In this document: positions 24,923 through 35,587 of the stretch, in pieces
Numbering within the stretch: the first letter of the stretch is position 1
Layout: each line of letters begins with the position of its first letter
Origin: Lepiota brunneoincarnata
Taxonomy: Eukaryota > Basidiomycota > Agaricomycetes > Agaricales > Agaricaceae
Assembly: GCA_023014365.1 (NCBI GenBank)
Contig: JAEBUN010000017.1
Location: forward strand, 930,001 to 994,000
Direction of reading: 5' to 3'
Length of the DNA stretch: 64,000 nt
Position numbers and translations under genes: made by a program
Notes under the pieces: generated by a model
The model's input: the letters and a program-made list of their open reading frames with translations, nothing else
Databases searched by the model: none
Told to the model about the DNA's origin: nothing

Positions 24923-25528
24923 AATCTTCCAATAGACCAGTTCTTGGGTGTGGAGTCATAAAACGCTTATACATTGAATGCCACCCGGACCGCTAAGTTC
25001 ATTCTTTATATTCGTAGCTTAATGCATCACAGGAACTTGAGGATTCCCATACTGAGCCCCGGCCTTTCGTGCCCGGCAAGATTTGCACCCATCATGCGCC
25101 CATATCAAATGCCCCTGTTCTGTCCCATCAGTCAGAGACTCCTTACCTCTGCGCAGTCTGTTATTCTTCCCCATTGCTCGCCGTCTACCACACGATGGAG
25201 CAAAAATTTGATAATTCGCCAAGCTGCCAGATTCCTATGCCGTAAGATCCCATAGGTTCAAATGCAAACATTCCCTTCCAGCCTCTAGATTCCTTTTTCA
25301 TTGTACCGCTCAGGACAGGCATCTGATTCAGGGTTATGACCTGTCGATTATTTCCCAGAATCTTGCTGCCACTCTGAAACGCCCCTGCAGCCGCTGAAGC
25401 GTCATAAAAGCGGGGCTCTATAAAGATATTTTGAACCACCGCTCTCTCACCAGCCCCGCAATCACTCCAGTGAGTTTCATACATCACTCCTCTGGATAGA
25501 CTTCTGAATTGCGATTCATATCACAGCT
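24923..25528. other. Intergenic spacer
   Basis: 3' region of QCR8 and upstream region of the small secreted peptide gene. No convincing coding sequence or repeat. Confidence 0.35.
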
Positions 25529-25767
25529 ATGCAACTCAAACAAATTCTCTTCGTCCTCTTCGCTGCCGGCGTCGTCTCGGCAGGGTACACCTCTCCCAGC
25601 TGCGACGAAAAGCATCCCTGCAAGAAGAAGGATGAAATATGTTGTGTTGTTTTCGTGAGTCCCATTAACGCTGGTCGCGGAGCGGCAATGATAAAGATTA
25701 CATTTCTATCCTCTAGGCCGGTAGCCCTGGCACGTGCATGAGCCGCTTGCGATGCGCCTCCACCTAA
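25529..25767 (+). CDS. Small secreted cysteine-rich peptide
   Basis: Two exons, 25529-25654 and 25717-25767 (62-bp intron, GTGAGT donor), encode 58 residues. Residues 1-18 are a clear signal peptide (MQLKQILFVLFAAGVVSA). The mature part has about 40 residues with six cysteines in the order C-C-CC-C-C, a spacing compatible with a disulfide-knotted mini-protein. It also has a lysine-rich HPCKKKDE segment. Such peptides in basidiomycetes include effector-like, antimicrobial and mating or developmental proteins; no family is recognised. Absence of neighbouring related genes leaves the role open. Confidence 0.7.
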
Positions 25768-28542
25768 GTAGTCTTGTCGGAAGCCGGTCATGTGTACCAT
25801 TGACTGTCCTGTCTGGTCTTGAATTGAAGTCACACATTTCATATCATGCCGGTCTTCTGTTAAGGAATAAAGACAGGACCTTTGTATCTATGACAGAGCG
25901 TTCAAGGGGATATCAATGAGGCCACAGCCGCTCGTTCTGAGATGCTCCACGACGGCAATTTTTTTCGTGCGGCGGTTTCAGGGCTGAAGACCTGCGCCGG
26001 ATCCGGGGAATCTGCTCTCGTTCCGGTATCAGTGACTTCCCCTCCCCCCCCCTCCCATACCATTATATATTCATAGGAAATCGAAACAACCAACAGTGAC
26101 ATGCCTTGGTAAAGACGTTGTGTCCAGGTCTGAGGTCTCCGACAAGTAGTGCTATCATGTAATATAGCTGGCTTCGACTGGAATGCGGGCCATTCCCAAT
26201 AAGCCTCAGAGGAGGTGACGAAACCAAGCTCCGAGTGGCAGTAGGCTGCAGAATGGGAAGGTCTTTGCGTCGCACTGACCCCACTTAGTAAAGGGAGAAT
26301 GTTATCGTCGACGACCTTGTTGCCAATGGGCTTGGAAAGGTTTAGTAAACAATGTGAACAGCGGTGAAACGGGGTTTCAGCGAGTCCAGCGATGCGATAT
26401 CGAACAGCATTACCGGCCTCAGGTGTATGATCGACCTCGTCCCCGCTATATGCTTGATGCATCCAATGATGTATGAAATCAAGGAGAAAGCTGGGCGATG
26501 ATGTTAGTGCACCCGTTTGAAAAATAGGGTACTACGAAAACAGACGCCGCAAGGAGCACAATTCACACGAGGGGACGATCTCACGTAGCGGGTGCCGACA
26601 GACTCAGACTGCAGACTGTAGGCATCGCGGCACAAGTAAATTGCTCTTCTCAGAAACGTAGATCGACCGGTACCTCGCCGATAAGACCACCAGACAGCAG
26701 GGTGAAATCTTCATCAAAGCAAAACCGTAAACGAGAACGCTTACGCAGGGTCACACGTCAAGACAAGGGAGATATATATAAGATCACCAGGGTCCAAACG
26801 GAAAGATTGGATTGTCTACCTAAGTAGCCTTATTTCCAGAGGAATTTAGATCGATCGTAGTTGCTACCTATATCATAATACTATCATAATAGGAGTCCAA
26901 TTACCCACCTACAGCCGTCCTACAGCGCCCATGAAGAATATGAAATAAAAGACACAAAAGAAACAATAGATATTGAGCTATACACTCGATATTCGACAAA
27001 TCGGCGAAAGAAACCATGACTAGTAATGTGCTCGAAAGCGTGAGGAGAGGTTCTACACGTATAAAACAAAGAATAAATTATTGAAGGGACTTGTCCGGGG
27101 GTGGAAGTCGAATAACGTGGGAGGGAGTTGAGGAGTAAACGAGCCGGGGTACACACTGCATAAACTTACCCTTCCTACATGAGGTACCAGGGACAGTCCC
27201 CGAGACACGAAATACAAGCGATGGTCGCTAGGTTTGCCAGTGGGTACCTGTGGGTACACGGCCGACCGAATCATTCCATTTCGACTCCATTAATCATTTT
27301 AATCGATAAGCGTGAAAAAGTATAAAGGCATTTGTCTACAGGCAAGATTGGAAGCCATTACTGACTTAGCTCAGAAACCTCCCCGCACTTTGCCACTTCC
27401 CCCCCCCAGCAGTTACAACTTAGTGCAGTTGCATCAACACACATGTGTGGGGCGCAGTGGATGTGGGTACCCTTGCAAGCACAGACCTCCATTGTCTGAT
27501 TCGTTGACACCCTGGCCAAGGTCCGTTTATATTTACTTATGTGGAGACCAAATTATCCAACGTCATGGGGTAGGCTGCACATCGATTCCCATCGCAGTTT
27601 TTGCTGATTCTCTGCCTCTAATAGTCTCCTGCAGTAGGTGTTTTGTATTTTGCAGCTGAAGAATATCCATTGATACCCGAACAACGGTCAGTTTCCCCAC
27701 TGTTTTAATCATAGATGTATGAGTTCCCCCCGGCACAGGCACACTGGTAAAGACCGTGATAAAACTTGCTTTGATTTGAAATGCCAACGAATTCCGTATG
27801 TGTTATCTTCAACACTGTACCACATACTGTATGATCACTCATGCCCACCCCCAGCCTTCCTGATGGGCCGAACAAGCGTAGGTTGTTGTCTCTATTGGTA
27901 TCCAGTTTGACTCTATGGTTATAGTGACCTATAAGGGAAAGCCATGCAACCCTGGTTGCAGGGGTACAAACAGAATAACCCAGATACCTGATAAAATCAA
28001 CCACCAACTCTGAAATAACCTTTGGGGTTATGGGCTGCCATAATGGTGTGAGGGAGGAAACTTGCCTACGTGCAGAATCCGTCCCTGCATCATATTTTCA
28101 TTTAGGTATTTAAGTAGCACATTTGTACTTAGATACCTCAGATCCCAATGACGAGGATGTCTCCGCTGCCATAAGACCTCCGACAGGCTACAGTGTAACC
28201 AACTTGAAGTTTCTTCCCCTCAGTTTCACTCTCTCTCACTCTCTCTCTCTTTCTCAAGTGTCTCACTCAACGGAGTTGTACTTGTACCCAGTTTCACGAG
28301 GTCAAGAAGATGAGCCTGTGGTTGTTTCATTAAACACACCTCACCCTTACAATTGTCTTGGAGGATGATACTCTTTCCTACAATGGCCTCTCCCAACTGG
28401 GATTTCCAGAGCAGACAAGCCTAAATTCATGGATTTTACTATGGAGTGTATATATGTTGGAATTGGTGATTCTGGCAAACTGATGGAATGCTGATCACCA
28501 GAGTAGCTGATCACCTCATGGTAGCCTCACTGTAGTTACACT
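25768..28542. other. Long stretch without a supported gene
   Basis: Read on both strands. A 186-codon minus-strand frame (26462-25902) has no recognisable motif and no good splice partners. Other frames are short. A CT-rich microsatellite lies at about 28225-28256. The segment marks the passage from gene-dense DNA to repeat-dense DNA and may contain unrecognised decayed repeats. Confidence 0.35.
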
Positions 28543-28556
28543 GTTATGATCCTTGT

Positions 28557-28893
28557 GTTGAACTGAGTAGGGTCAATAGTATCAGTGACACACTGATCAC
28601 TAGTCACTAGCTTGAGTTGATCAACAATCACTGATGTATTCACACGTTGTTAATAATAGTGTGATTTGATAAGCCCACTGATTTGGTCAAGTGTAAAGGT
28701 TCTTCGTATGTAACTCCCCTTCACATAATAGGATTTGGCTAGTCTAAGGTCCCATCCTGTCAAAATGGACACAAGGCGTGAAACTCAGTGTCCACTAATT
28801 GACATCCCCAAGGGATGGGTGTACATAACAACTAATTACTTATATATCATAATTCGTTACTAACTAATAAGTGATCTGTCACTTTATTTAACA
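28557..28893. mobile_element. 337-bp solo LTR nested in the Gypsy LTR
   Basis: Bounded by TGTTGAAC and TTTAACA (TG...CA ends) and flanked by a perfect 5-bp duplication CCTTG (28552-28556 and 28894-28898). Removing it restores the expected sequence of the surrounding LTR, whose intact relative reads CCGTG at that point. No coding content. Confidence 0.85.
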
Positions 28894-29104
28894 CCTTGCT
28901 CCTTCTGTGTCTGAAGATAACTGGCCTTCAATCACTTTACAAGGTGTCCAAGACAGTTGGCCTTGCAGAGCTTAGTGGATTGTGCTCAATGAGATAATGA
29001 GGGAACATGCCAAGTTGAGACAGAGAGGTTTAATGACCACTGTTAACAAGATTAAAGCTTAGGGCTTTAATCTTTACTTGTACAAGCCTTTATATGTACA
29101 TATA

Positions 29105-29330
29105 CAGTGGATCAAAAAACTGTCCTAATGTTTTCACCATTTGGAAAGATCAGCTAATAGTGGACCAAGGTGATTATGTAAATACTTGGGAAAATAGATG
29201 ATGATAATATAGCATATTGGGATCCTGAATCCGTTTAAACCACATGATTTGTCCAAGGAGTAATGGATCAATTAATCATTTAAAATATTAACTCATTGGG
29301 ACAGTTTTTTGACCCTCTGTCATTTTCCTA
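29105..29330 (+). repeat. Left TIR of the Tc1-like element
   Basis: 226 bp, near-identical inverted copy of 30458-30683. It carries the terminal motif at both its outer and inner end. Confidence 0.85.
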
Positions 29331-29878
29331 AAATCTGGTGTTGGACAGGCCAAATCAATACCAAATCAAGTGTGAGGATAACAAAAATTGTCATGTGACC
29401 TCTTCTATATCACATGATCATATTAAAATCACTTCAATCATCTTTTCATCTTACCATTATATTATAAAAACTATATCTTTTACCCAGTGCTCTCAAGTCA
29501 TTTTTCTTCTTCAGAATGGCTATTCCCTGCAACAAACTCAGTCCAAACTGGTCTAAGCAAGAGTAATATTGAGCCCATCATGAAAGGAGTTGATCATGAT
29601 GAGGAAAACAATAAAGGAGGACAATCCTCTATGCTATCTTCTCAGAATAAATAATCAATAATTGACTAAATCACCCCTGGGAAGCTGGACAATGCTGTTC
29701 AAGCTACCCAATTCATCAATCCTATCTTTCCTACTCCTATCACACTTCAAACAATCTGAAATATGCTCAAGAAGAACAATTTCTGGTTTGTTGTTAAGAC
29801 TAATGGTCTCCTCCTAAGAAGCAACACTGAATTGCTCACTTCAAATTGCCTACAAGAACAAGGATTGGACAGTAGAAG

Positions 29879-30455
29879 TTGGAAAATGATATTGTGCAAA
29901 AATCAACAAGCTTGGGTCATATAAAAAGATGTATAAGGGGGGAAGGACTCTCAGACAAGACTATTATTCCTATTGTTAACCATGAAGGTGGTAGTAATAT
30001 TATGGTATGGCTGACTATGAGATGGAAAGGAGTAGGAATGCTAGTGGAGGTTGAGGGAATTATAGTATAGAGCAGTACTCTGAGATTTTGGAGCATAGGA
30101 TGGTGAACAGCTTTGAAACTTTAGAGATAGAGAAGGAAGAGTGAGTATTCCAGTAGGACAATGACCCAAAATACAAGTCTAAAAGGGCAATAGAGTGGTT
30201 TGAAGATAACAATATGCAAATTCTACTATAGCCAGCACAATCCCTTGACCCCAATTCCATTGGACACCTCTGGGTATACCCAAAGGACTGGTTGAAGGGG
30301 TATGAGAAACCATCTGAGAGAATACATGAATTATGGGACAGGTTGGTGGTAAAGTGGAATGGGAATGCTGCAGAAAGGTGTCAAAAACTTATGGAAAGCA
30401 TGACCAGAAGACTCAAGGTAGTTATCAAGGCAAAAGGAGGCTATACAATGTATTA
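29879..30455 (+). pseudogene. Tc1-type DDE transposase remnant
   Basis: Fragments in several frames match Tc1 transposases: a segment with GGSNIMVWL and KGVGMLVEVEG, then DNDPKYKSKRAIEWFEDNN carrying the second catalytic Asp, then PAQSLDPNSIGHLW. There the usual third catalytic Glu of the IEHLW motif is Gly. Several stop codons interrupt it, including a TAG before PAQS. It cannot encode an active enzyme. Confidence 0.8.
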
Positions 30456-30457
30456 AT

Positions 30458-30683
30458 TAGGAAAACGACAGAGGGTCAAAAAACTGTCCCAATGAGTTAA
30501 TATTTTAAATGATTAATTGATCCATTACTTCTCAGACGAATCACGTGGTTTAAACGGATTCGGGATCCCAATATGCTATATTATCATTGTCTATTTTCCC
30601 AAGTATTTACATAATATCCTTGGTCCACTATTAGCTGATCTTTCCAAATGATAAAAACATTGGGACAGCTTTTTGACCCACTG
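30458..30683 (-). repeat. Right TIR of the Tc1-like element
   Basis: 226 bp, inverted partner of 29105-29330. The differences seen are mostly single-base changes. Confidence 0.85.
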
Positions 30684-30796
30684 TACCTATGAGATACCAT
30701 ATACTTGTTATAGGTTATAGGGCTATTCTACTTGTCCTGTGCAGCCTTGACCATGATGCACATCCTAGCTGATGGCATCCTGCTACTATTCATATC

Positions 30797-31174
30797 TTAT
30801 AATGAGTCACTGTCCTTGTTCTCCATTCCACTGCTGTGCAATGTTCCATCACTTTTCTCTGACTCATAATCCTCTTCTCCCAATCCTATCTCCATGGCTT
30901 CTTCTTCATTCTCACTCTCCACCTTTTTGGTACTTCCATCTGTGCTGGAGGCTGGATTGGTCAATCCATAGCTGTCTCCTTCCTTCTTGGGGTATTCTAG
31001 AATATCCTCTAAGGTTATCTCCATTCCTGCATCCCTTGCCAGGTCCTGCATGGCATTATAGTACTCCTCTTCTTTGTCTTCATATTCCTGTGCCTGTAAC
31101 TGGTCCATGGTCTCCTGTACCCATCTTGTAAAGTCAAATACTTGTTCCAGCTCTTCTCTGTCTGGACTGTCTAT
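30797..31174 (-). pseudogene. LTR-encoded open frame, decayed copy
   Basis: About 124 codons, still open, matching the frame at 59084-59452 (shared PDREE, DFTRWVQET, MQDLAR, GMEITLEDILEYP, DYESE). The ATG near the LTR tip has become ATA. The frame continues upstream beyond the LTR border for about 30 codons, suggesting it was the C-terminal tail of a pol polyprotein that runs into the 3' LTR. Confidence 0.6.
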
Positions 31175-31178
31175 AACA

Positions 31179-34100
31179 CCACCTACCAAATCCTTACTAT
31201 CAAACCATGGTGGCTGGGATACAGACTCTGAAGTGGAAGATCTGTATCCAGTTTGCATCCAATGCATCTGTGGAGTTTGGGGGAACTATGACTATGTCTA
31301 TTCCAAAGACCATGCACTGTGAGACCCTAGGGGTTGTAAAATGCAATGTTAAAGAGTGAAGTGTGTAAATAGTTACAGATAGTGTTGTTTCTCAAGATGT
31401 AGGAAAAAACAACATTTTCGGTAAGGTCATTTTCAATGGTAAGTCTAGATATTTATGCCAGAAAATGTCATGGATAAAACAATGTAATATATGGTGGTCC
31501 AGAGGGGTGGTCAAAACACCTCAAAGGGGGGGAATAGGTATACCACACATATTATTGTTTTTCAGGCCTGAGGAAAGTGCAACAGTTTTAGTAAGATTGC
31601 TTTTCATTGGTATTAAATATTGGAATACGGTAGATTAATATACTGGAGGTTTTATTGTTGTCAGCAGGAAGAGAGGGATCTACTTATAGTGCTCATCCTG
31701 TTTGGCAAGCCGGTGAGTTAGATGAGATATTGGCAGTATTTGGGCATCTGTTTGGCTACAACCTGTACGTAGAGGCATAGAGGACATATGTATAGAGAGC
31801 TGTGAATTTGTGACTGTTTTGTACATCAAATTGTAGGTCAGAACAGGTGTGTTTGAGGTATAAAGACGCAATAGGGAGGTAATGTCATCTAGAGCACTAA
31901 CCGTAAATTAGGATGGAATGAGGAGAAATAAAGAGCGACCTCATCACTGTTGCATGTGCTTATTGTTGGCATTGCATCCATCATCATAGTTCTTCCCTGC
32001 TGCCATCACAACTCTCAGCCACCATGCATACACACCACTATGTCTTTTCACACAATGCAAACATGAACCCAAGTGTAAAGGACAGGAAACGAGCGAGGCG
32101 GGTGCTGGGGAAAGCGATGGTGGACTTCAGGGATGAGATTTCAGGAGTTCTTGGAGATAGGGATGTGGCATGGGTCCTGATGTGAGTATTCAATGAAATT
32201 AGTTAGACAGTTGATGGAGGAGGGAAATTTAGGGGTCAGAAACACAGCTCAGACACTGATAGTTGCGACCACTGGACAGTGCAAGCATTCCACAATGATC
32301 ACGCTTTTTTGACGTTCTATCTATATGGATATGGTAGCAAGTTGCCAGGGGCATGGCTTTACAAGAATGGAGGAAAATGGAAGGTCAGGGGGAAGAGTCT
32401 GAAGGAGGTCGAATATTATGGCTGGTGATCCATCAGGGCAATCTGCAGGGTTGTATCTTTAAATCTTGGTGTATTTTTATGTCTTTTTTGGAAGATATAT
32501 GAGGGATTTCAGTTGAATCAACTGGGTAAAGGGTGAAACACATACTGTAAGCCCATGGACCTGGCTTACACCAAGATTCGCACTTCTTTGACATGATATC
32601 TATTGGAATCTGCTACCTCATGTATGTAGTAACTAGGAGGGGTTGAGTTCCTTAGTCCCCCCTTGAATAGATGTTGGTTCTGTTCAGTTGGATTCCTGCA
32701 AGGCACCCTCATCCCTAGTGAAGGATACCCCCAAGTGGGGGCATCTTTACATCTTTCTGACTGCTCTGTAGTAGTTGGTACCAGTTTCCTCCTGTCTCAA
32801 GGTACAAGGGAACTAGCTGAGCCTGGATCTGAATGTTGCAGTATTTTGTTAAGATCCTGATTGATTCTGGAAGCTCACAAGGCGTGTGCCCAGATCAGCA
32901 TGACTACATTGCTACCCTTTGATGAATTAATATATCCCCCCCTCAAGTTGGGTTTGATATGATCAGGTCGGGTCAAGCGAAGCAGTCACCTGCAAGACGG
33001 TGCCTGCATATTGTAGCTAAGCCTTTGCAGGCACTCAGGCTAGCTGCCACCCACATCAACCTTTCGTGACAACAAGCCCCTCCTCAAGCTCTCTGGGGCA
33101 TGTGGTCCAAATGCTTCCAGGGGATTTTCAACCTTTAGGTTCTAATGCCTTAGGTCAACGACCTCATCTGCACGAGGCACCTGTCTCTCCTGTGTGGTGT
33201 GACAAGGCATCAGTTCACATCCTTCCGTCTCGTTTCAGGTTGGTTCATTGTATGAATGTGTAGCGGTCAGGTTCATTGAGCCACATGGACCATCCCTTTT
33301 GGGTCATGTAGTGTCCCTCTGCTGCTGACACTATTCAGCATTGACAGTAGCCAGAAACTGGTATTACAACCTGTCTAAATCTGAGAAAGGCATTGCAGCT
33401 GAGGAGGACATTCTGCCAGGAATCTGTTGGGGACTCATCATTTCACAAGCCATTTGGAAAAATTTGACAATATGAACATGGCATAAGTGTGGGTGGGTGG
33501 TTGTTACAGAATGCTTAAGTTCATGTATCGCATAATCGTCCGGGCGACATGTCGCTGTTCTTTAGGGCTGGACCTATGAATTGCCAGTATGGGGATCTAC
33601 TTGATGTTTTCATTCATGTACAGTCGCACACCAAACATCAAATATCAGAAAATTTCAACCCGCCCTCAATGTTAAATGAATAGGAAGTTCTAGTGCCAGA
33701 GCTAACTCCCCCACCCCATGTTCGCTCCCTAAGTGGTTGTGTGCCATATTCTTATAGATGAGAGCGACAGACTTGTATGCCGAGCAAGAAACAAGTTGCC
33801 CCATCATGGATCCCTGCCATGCTAATGCCATCGCATGAGGTAAATGGCACCCTGTGCTATATCCCTTTGCAGAGATACTAACCAAAGTTGCCATCAATCC
33901 TTTCATTAACTTTCACAATCACCTCAATTTTTGTTGCCGGAAACCATGTTTATATTCGCTTGTTCAGGACAAGAGCTGATGGGCAGCTACTGCGTTTTCT
34001 GGGGCCCAACCTAGCTTCTGATGTGAGTTGCTTGTCATTTCCATTGCCTGGTCCAAATTGAATGGCCGTAAAATAGGGAGGGGCGATATGTGTGGCACCT

Positions 34101-34568
34101 GCACAGGTTGTGCCCAGTGCCTTGTTTTTCTCGACTACAGGTAGGCCACAGGCAAAATGAGGATGCCGCATATTCTCCTGACAAATCCGTTATCAACCCT
34201 AGATGCGGTCAGGTCAGTCGCACAGATTCTGTTATTCTACATAATTGTCTGGTGAGTAAAGCTATTTTCCTGGCATGTGCATTGACCTTGGGATGACCAA
34301 AACAGATTGGGAGCACAGCTCTGATTGTATTAATTTGTAAACCATTCCTTAGTCCACCTGGATCTCCATATCAGGGCTTCTATCTATGATGGCCCACTCA
34401 CCCCTGTCTAATATCCTTCCAACAACACACTGCACTGTACCTAGATCAACGACTTCATCAATACCACAATCTTTATAACTGTAATAATAAATGCTGTTTT
34501 TTCGTGTTGCCTTGACACCGTGAATAAGTGCCAGGATAGCAGTCATTGGTGTGGCTAAGTTGAGTTGT
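31179..34568. other. Unresolved decayed sequence
   Basis: No convincing gene on either strand. A tract near 32938 (CCCCCCCTCAAGTTGGG) resembles the polypurine/PPT-like region of old copia-type elements. CpG is scarce and frames are short, in keeping with old, mutated repeats. Confidence 0.3.
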
Positions 34569-35240
34569 TGTTAGAGCCGGTGCGGGTCGGGACCGAAGCG
34601 GAGGGTCGGGGTGGTACCCTTGGTATAAGGTAACTGGGGGACAGGGCGAAGTCAGTACGTAGACTTTGGGACCGAGGCAGAGTATGTCAGGTGGGGGTTT
34701 GGACTTGTGGCCTCAGCTTATGTGCTGTGCCCTCCTACTGTCCTAGTCCGTATTTCAGGAAGTCGGAGCTGAAGCGGAGCAAGGCAGAAGAGAGGAGAGG
34801 ATAGGGAACAGGGAGCTGGTCCGCTGCTCGATTTGATTATCAGACTGAAGAGTACAAGCCAAGTACCTATGGTATATATACTACTGGCCTTACGAACTAT
34901 GACTCGTACTGACTATGTGCGGAGCGAAGCGGAGACCGATATAGTTACAAACGGATTACGAACAGATTACGAATGGATTACGAAGGAAATGGAGACCGGT
35001 ACGGGTATGGAGACTGATAACGTCTCTTGGTTACGGACGGAGAATGGAGAACTGGAAAGTAACACTGAGGGTCAGGTGACCACAGCACGTGTGGAGATGG
35101 TCGCGTGATCAGGGCAATGGGTTTGTGGTCGGAGCGAGTCGGGGCCGAGTTGGAGGGCAGAGGGTTGTTATGTGGAGCGCACGTGGAGTTGAGAAGCCAA
35201 AGTATAATGGTTAAGCTCTGGGTTTGGCATGGATATGACA
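34569..35240 (-). mobile_element. Solo LTR of the 49678-57444 Gypsy family
   Basis: 672 bp, minus orientation, ends TGTCATATCC...GGCTCTAACA as in the complete element. It is flanked by a perfect GTTGT duplication (34564-34568, 35241-35245). The TATA box and the predicted mRNA-start motif (TCAGTCTGATAAT) are preserved. It is probably left after LTR-LTR recombination. Confidence 0.88.
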
Positions 35241-35587
35241 GTTGTGGTGTGGACAGGATTTCCAAAACAAGAATGTGCTTTAGTTGGCCAAAGAAATTGC
35301 ATGGCCTGAATTCTGGTGTTCTTCTCTTTTGGCGAGCATGCCGATCCACAAGTTGAATATACTGGAATGGGGAACATTCAGATATCATATACAGGAAGGG
35401 GCAATAGCGCTCACTTGTACAAAGGATGCATCCTGACTGTCCTCTCTCTTCCCAACCAAATCATGGGCAATCATGAGATCACCTCCTTCAAGATGAGTTA
35501 CTCTGCCATATTGGACAACAAGCTGATCTGGTTTTATGACAGATTGAATAACTTGCTTTGTGACATCGAAGCATGTTGCTAAAGAAG

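Larger units (their letters stand above)
29105..30683 (+). mobile_element. Dead Tc1/mariner-type transposon with 226-bp TIRs
   Basis: 1579 bp flanked by TA (29103-29104 and 30684-30685). Terminal inverted repeats run 29105-29330 and 30458-30683, both 226 bp, with outer ends CAGTGG(A/G)TCAAAAA and inner ends that repeat the same motif (CAGAGGGTCAAAAAACTGTC). The element sits at the TATA-box position of the surrounding LTR. The interior carries a broken DDE transposase. Confidence 0.88.
28543..31178 (-). mobile_element. Decayed Gypsy LTR (same family as the LTR at 59080), twice interrupted
   Basis: In minus orientation this matches the 697-bp LTR at 59080-59776 end to end. It begins TGTTATAG at 31178 and ends TCATAACA at 28543. 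After subtracting a solo LTR (28557-28893 plus 5-bp TSD) and a Tc1-like element (29105-30683 plus 2-bp TSD), 713 bp remain. Differences from the 59080 copy are mainly C-to-T or G-to-A, many at former CpG. The flanks (TACAC and CCACC) are not a target duplication, and the minus-strand frame runs into the LTR from upstream, so this is probably the 3' LTR of a largely lost element. Confidence 0.8.

Noticed and set aside
25902..26462. 186-codon minus-strand frame
   Set aside because: No motif, no plausible start context or splice partners, and composition like the surrounding non-coding DNA.
26500..28540. Copia-like coding remnants on the minus strand
   Set aside because: Short frames gave a vague impression of similarity but no catalytic or structural motif could be read.
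28538..31183. Clean solo LTR for the decayed Gypsy LTR
   Set aside because: Flanking 5-mers differ (TACAC, CCACC) and the frame enters from upstream, so a 3' LTR of a lost element is more likely.
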